A stretch of 6,912 bases of DNA from Nitrospirota bacterium (GTDB lineage: Bacteria; Nitrospirota_A; Leptospirillia; Leptospirillales; Leptospirillaceae): assembly GCA_021795275.1 (NCBI GenBank), contig JAJYPO010000118.1:1-6912 (forward strand). The letters run 5' to 3'. The notes under the pieces were generated by a model. That model was not told the origin of the DNA, did not search any database, and saw only the letters and a list, made by a program, of their open reading frames with translations. Positions 4,510-6,912 of the stretch are shown here, piece after piece. The position numbers and the translations under genes are program-made. Every line of letters begins with the position of its first letter. Positions within the stretch are counted from its first letter, which is position 1.

Positions 4510-5169
4510 TCAGGGAGAGCGCTTCCAGCCATTGGATTTGGAATAATGATAGCCGGCGGCCTCGAGTTCACTCTTCGGATGGAAGACGTAGGCACCCGAG
4601 GGAAGCATCTCCGTCATGGAGTTTTCGTCCTGCTGGATCACGGAGCCTCCAAGGGGACCGTGCGACGGCGAGGGAGGAAGTGGAACGATGTGTCCTCGGG
4701 CGCTCTCCCTCGCCTTCTTCTTTTCCTTTTTAATGGCCTGGTGCGCCTCCCACTCCTGTTCGGCCTGCCAGTCCTTTTTGAGGGCGACGAACTTGCCGGT
4801 ATAGAGATAACGGTAGGGACGGCCTCCGACTGGGCGGATCCACCGGTAGGGACGCTCGGGGGTTTCCTCCGGATAAATGCGGCGGCGGCGGAAGTCCATC
4901 AGGTACAGACGCCCATGGTAGGGTCGGGGTTTTGACTGGTAAATGAAATCCATGGGGGAGAGACGGTGTTTTGTCTCCAGGCGGACCTTCTTGACGAGGA
5001 CAAGGTCCCGGGGGTCACTCGGGACGGGAATGGTCTTGACGTAGTTCGGAAGGGAGCGGGTGTTGATCAGGTAGTTCCCCTGCCGGTTGTCTGACCCCGA
5101 TGAGGAATAGAAAGCGCAGGAGCCGAACAGGAGAAGGGCCGAAAGGAGAAAAAGGCGGATCCTGAGCAT
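4510..5169 (-). CDS. Basic lipoprotein of unknown function
   Basis: I do not recognise a family. The 219-residue product has a lipoprotein signal peptide: R3/R5, hydrophobic core 6-15 and a lipobox-like FGSC with the acylated Cys at 18. The +2 residue is Ala, not Asp, which by the E. coli rule favours the outer membrane. After a Ser/Gly linker the protein is rich in Arg, Tyr and Pro (about 80-125, with RPYHGRLYLMDFRRRRIYP and RPYRWIRPVGGRPYRYLY), then has a highly charged probable helix (131-158, KKDWQAEQEWEAHQAIKKEKKKARE) and a less ordered tail. The frame extends to a TTG at 5223. I prefer the ATG at 5169 because it gives a normal lipoprotein signal and has GGGAG about ten bases upstream. 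It is divergent from the carbonic anhydrase. A role in envelope or peptidoglycan binding is conceivable from the basic charge but not shown. Confidence 0.8.
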   Translation of the reverse strand: MLRIRLFLLSALLLFGSCAFYSSSGSDNRQGNYLINTRSLPNYVKTIPVPSDPRDLVLVKKVRLETKHRLSPMDFIYQSKPRPYHGRLYLMDFRRRRIYPEETPERPYRWIRPVGGRPYRYLYTGKFVALKKDWQAEQEWEAHQAIKKEKKKARESARGHIVPLPPSPSHGPLGGSVIQQDENSMTEMLPSGAYVFHPKSELEAAGYHYSKSNGWKRSP

Positions 5170-5229
5170 AAGGGACGACTCCCGGAGAATGATCAAGAGA
5201 CTTTTGATGGAGGGGCTCCTCAATTGCTT

Positions 5230-5239
5230 ACAATATTGT
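5230..5239. promoter_or_regulatory. Palindrome ACAATATTGT in the divergent intergenic region
   Basis: A perfect 10-base palindrome lies 61 bases upstream of the lipoprotein ATG, in the 221-base gap between the divergent genes. TTGCCC lies about 18 bases upstream of it on the minus strand, so it may overlap a weak -10 element of the lipoprotein promoter, as an operator would. The promoter match itself is poor. Confidence 0.3.
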
Positions 5240-5287
5240 CATGTCGGGGCAGGACCGGGCAAGCGCCTCGAAGATAATGTCATGGTT

Positions 5288-5301
5288 CGGGACGAATCCC
5301 G
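5288..5301. repeat. Hairpin CGGGA-CGAA-TCCCG in the divergent intergenic region
   Basis: A perfect 5-bp inverted repeat with a four-base spacer lies about 90 bases upstream of the carbonic anhydrase. It could be an operator or a transcript hairpin. No convincing -35/-10 pair for the plus-strand operon was found between it and 5391. Confidence 0.3.
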
Positions 5302-5390
5302 TAATTTGCGTTAGACTTGATGGAGAAATCGTCTCTCAACCAGCATAGGAGATCAATGTTAAGATTGTCTCAAGAAGGAGCGGAGCGCCG

Positions 5391-5915
5391 ATGATCAAAT
5401 CCTGGAAAGGGATCTGGCCCGTCATCGATCCGTCGGCATGGATCGCGGAAAATGCGGTCGTCGTTGGCGATGTAGAGATCGGTGAAGATTCGGGAATCTG
5501 GTATGGGGCGGTGGTGAGGGGGGATGTCCATCGCATCCGAATTGGGGCCCGGACCAATGTGCAGGATCTGTCTGTCCTCCATGTCACGAGGGACAGGTAC
5601 TCCCTGACGGTCGGGGACGAGGTGACGGTAGGCCATCGGGTCATTCTTCATGGGGCCACACTGGAAAACAGGATCCTGGTCGGCATGGGAGCTATCGTCA
5701 TGGACGGATCGCATGTCGGGGAAGATGTCATCATCGGGGCGGGCTCCCTGGTAACGGAAGGAACGGTGATTCCACCGGGCCATCTGGCCTTCGGTTCCCC
5801 CTGCCGGGTCCGCCGGGAGCTGACGGCCGAGGAGAGGTCGTGGATCCGGGAATCGGCGCGCCATTATGCCCTCTACCGCCTCGAGCACGCCTCCGCCCCA
5901 GGGGGAACTCCGTGA
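5391..5915 (+). CDS. Gamma-class carbonic anhydrase family protein (left-handed beta-helix)
   Basis: This 174-residue protein is built of hexapeptide repeats (VVVGDVEIGEDSGIW, ILVGMGAIVMDGSHVGEDVIIGAG) that form a left-handed beta-helix trimer. The three metal-binding His residues of the family are visible at 64 (SVLHVT), 82 and 87 (TVGHRVILHG). Arg43, Asp45, Gln58 and Asp59 match the conserved polar residues near the site. A C-terminal helix (about 145-166) packs on the helix edge. Length and motif order match the short YrdA/CaiE/CamH-type members, which lack the acidic proton-shuttle loop of archaeal Cam. Interconversion of CO2 and bicarbonate is plausible, but some relatives are weak or inactive. 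Probably cytosolic. The ATG has AAGGAG about ten bases upstream. It overlaps the following kinase gene by four bases and so is the first gene of a coupled operon. Confidence 0.94.
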   Translation: MIKSWKGIWPVIDPSAWIAENAVVVGDVEIGEDSGIWYGAVVRGDVHRIRIGARTNVQDLSVLHVTRDRYSLTVGDEVTVGHRVILHGATLENRILVGMGAIVMDGSHVGEDVIIGAGSLVTEGTVIPPGHLAFGSPCRVRRELTAEERSWIRESARHYALYRLEHASAPGGTP

Positions 5916-6912
5916 ATGCCTGGCAATCGAGAACCCCCGGGATCAGGACTATTCTCGCTCTGGTCGTCGCGGTCCTGATCGTGGGGCTGGTGGGAATCCT
6001 GGGTGCGGTGGACGAGTTTCTTGTCCGCCACAATGCCTTCAAGATTCTTTCCCGGGAAGGACGCCTGGTCGCCCAGGAGTTTGCCTTCGGGGTCGACATG
6101 CGCCATGAGGCGGATCAGTTTCTCTCCGCCGCCGGACCTTCCGCCACCGACCAGTGGGCCCACGTCCGGGAGCTCGTGTCGATCCGGAGGGAGATGTCGG
6201 CCGTTCTTGCCATCCGGCACAATGTGACTCGGGTCGATCTTCTGTCCCGCCAGACGGGACTGCCCCACATTGTGTCGACCTCGGGCACGCCGATGTCGCC
6301 AGAAGAACGGGCGGCCCACGACGCCGTCGGCCTGGAACACCAGCCCTGGATGTCGGTAAGGGAACACTCGGGGGGGGATGCCATCTATGTGGTGGTTCCT
6401 TTCCGGCATGCAAACCAGATCCTGGGAACGGTAGGGATCCGCCTTTCCTATTATGAGATCGACGCTCTGGTCCGCCAGGAAAAGGAGCGAATGGCGTTCA
6501 TCCTTCTGGCCGGATTTCTGCTGCTGATGGGGGGCCTGAGCTTCGCTCTCAAACGGTGGCTGATTGATCCGACGCGGGAACTTGAACGGGAGATGAGGGA
6601 GGTCGGCGAGGGAGATCTGAGCCGGGAATTCTGTTCTCTAGGATCTTCTGAAATCCAGCGGACGGGAGAATCCTTCAACCGGATGGTGGACATGCTCCGG
6701 GAGAGAACCCGGGAAAAAGAACTCCTGCTGGAGGAGGTCCGCCGCCTGAACACAGGGCTTCAGGACAGGATTCTTGAGAAAACCCAGGAGCTTCAGGCCA
6801 AGAATCAGGCTCTTGCGCAAACGAACGAGGCCATGTACTTTCTCCAGCGACGTCTGGTGGAGCTCGAGAGGCGGGCTGCGATCGGGGAGGGAATGGCGGT
6901 CGTGGCCCATGA
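5912..6912 (+). CDS. Membrane sensor histidine kinase, N-terminal part
   Basis: The frame starts with GTG inside the carbonic anhydrase stop (GTGA overlap), with AGGGGG eight bases upstream, and stays open to the window end: 333 residues are visible. Order: short cytosolic N-terminus; membrane segment 1 (about 12-33); periplasmic sensor (about 34-193) ending in a Cache/PDC-like pattern (YVVVPFRHANQILGTVGIRLS); membrane segment 2 (194-213); HAMP linker (about 214-266); a long coiled coil (267-322); and the start of the HisKA dimerisation helix. The last full codon is His333 in MAVVAH, followed by GA, which fits the expected AHE H-box, so His333 is the predicted phosphorylation site. The ATPase domain and partner response regulator lie outside. 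The signal is unknown, and the coupling to a carbonic anhydrase hints at CO2/bicarbonate or pH. Antisense frames here are shadows. Confidence 0.93.
   Translation, partial: MNAWQSRTPGIRTILALVVAVLIVGLVGILGAVDEFLVRHNAFKILSREGRLVAQEFAFGVDMRHEADQFLSAAGPSATDQWAHVRELVSIRREMSAVLAIRHNVTRVDLLSRQTGLPHIVSTSGTPMSPEERAAHDAVGLEHQPWMSVREHSGGDAIYVVVPFRHANQILGTVGIRLSYYEIDALVRQEKERMAFILLAGFLLLMGGLSFALKRWLIDPTRELEREMREVGEGDLSREFCSLGSSEIQRTGESFNRMVDMLRERTREKELLLEEVRRLNTGLQDRILEKTQELQAKNQALAQTNEAMYFLQRRLVELERRAAIGEGMAVVAH

Noticed and set aside
5873..6409. Minus-strand frame of 178 codons.
   Set aside because: It is antisense to the histidine kinase, which shows membrane segments, HAMP and H-box in order.

Overview
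The window reads as chromosomal DNA of a free-living diderm (Gram-negative) bacterium with moderately high GC. The evidence is a lipoprotein, an outer-membrane-barrel candidate, a periplasmic-sensing histidine kinase and a consensus-like sigma-54 promoter. The overall look resembles Leptospirillum-type Nitrospirota, but that is an impression, not something the sequence proves. There is no mobile element, CRISPR array, rRNA or tRNA.

Layout. (1) Positions 1-330 (+) hold the C-terminal part of a UPF0173-type metal-dependent hydrolase. (2) Positions 331-691 are a non-coding convergent gap with GC-rich hairpins. (3) Six genes lie on the minus strand between 692 and 5169, mostly with gaps of 100-300 bases rather than in a tight operon. 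Read in plus coordinates they are an unrecognised exported protein (692-1333), an outer-membrane beta-barrel candidate (1546-2190), a HAD-family phosphatase with a GTG start (2324-2998), a typical 2-Cys peroxiredoxin (3126-3728), a small unrecognised protein (4027-4353) and a basic lipoprotein (4510-5169). (4) After a divergent gap, a gamma-class carbonic anhydrase (5391-5915, +) overlaps by four bases a sensor histidine kinase (5912 to the window end, +). The window ends two bases after the kinase's predicted phosphoacceptor His codon.

The best structure outside genes is at 1394-1518. It has a nearly perfect sigma-54 promoter (TGGCAC-N5-TTGC), an IHF-like site, and a 21-22 bp phased array of TGTC/GACA half-sites at about -90 to -135. 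This is the full layout of an enhancer-dependent promoter, placed in front of an exported protein of unknown function. Other regulatory signals are a perfect CRP-type dyad (TGTGA-N6-TCACA) that overlaps the HAD stop codon upstream of the outer-membrane gene, a clear sigma-70 promoter with a long structured leader for the peroxiredoxin, and a textbook intrinsic terminator after the peroxiredoxin.

Functionally the window mixes envelope proteins, peroxide defence and a carbonic anhydrase coupled to a sensor kinase. Only the last pair is tightly linked, which suggests but does not prove that the kinase responds to something related to CO2/bicarbonate or pH.
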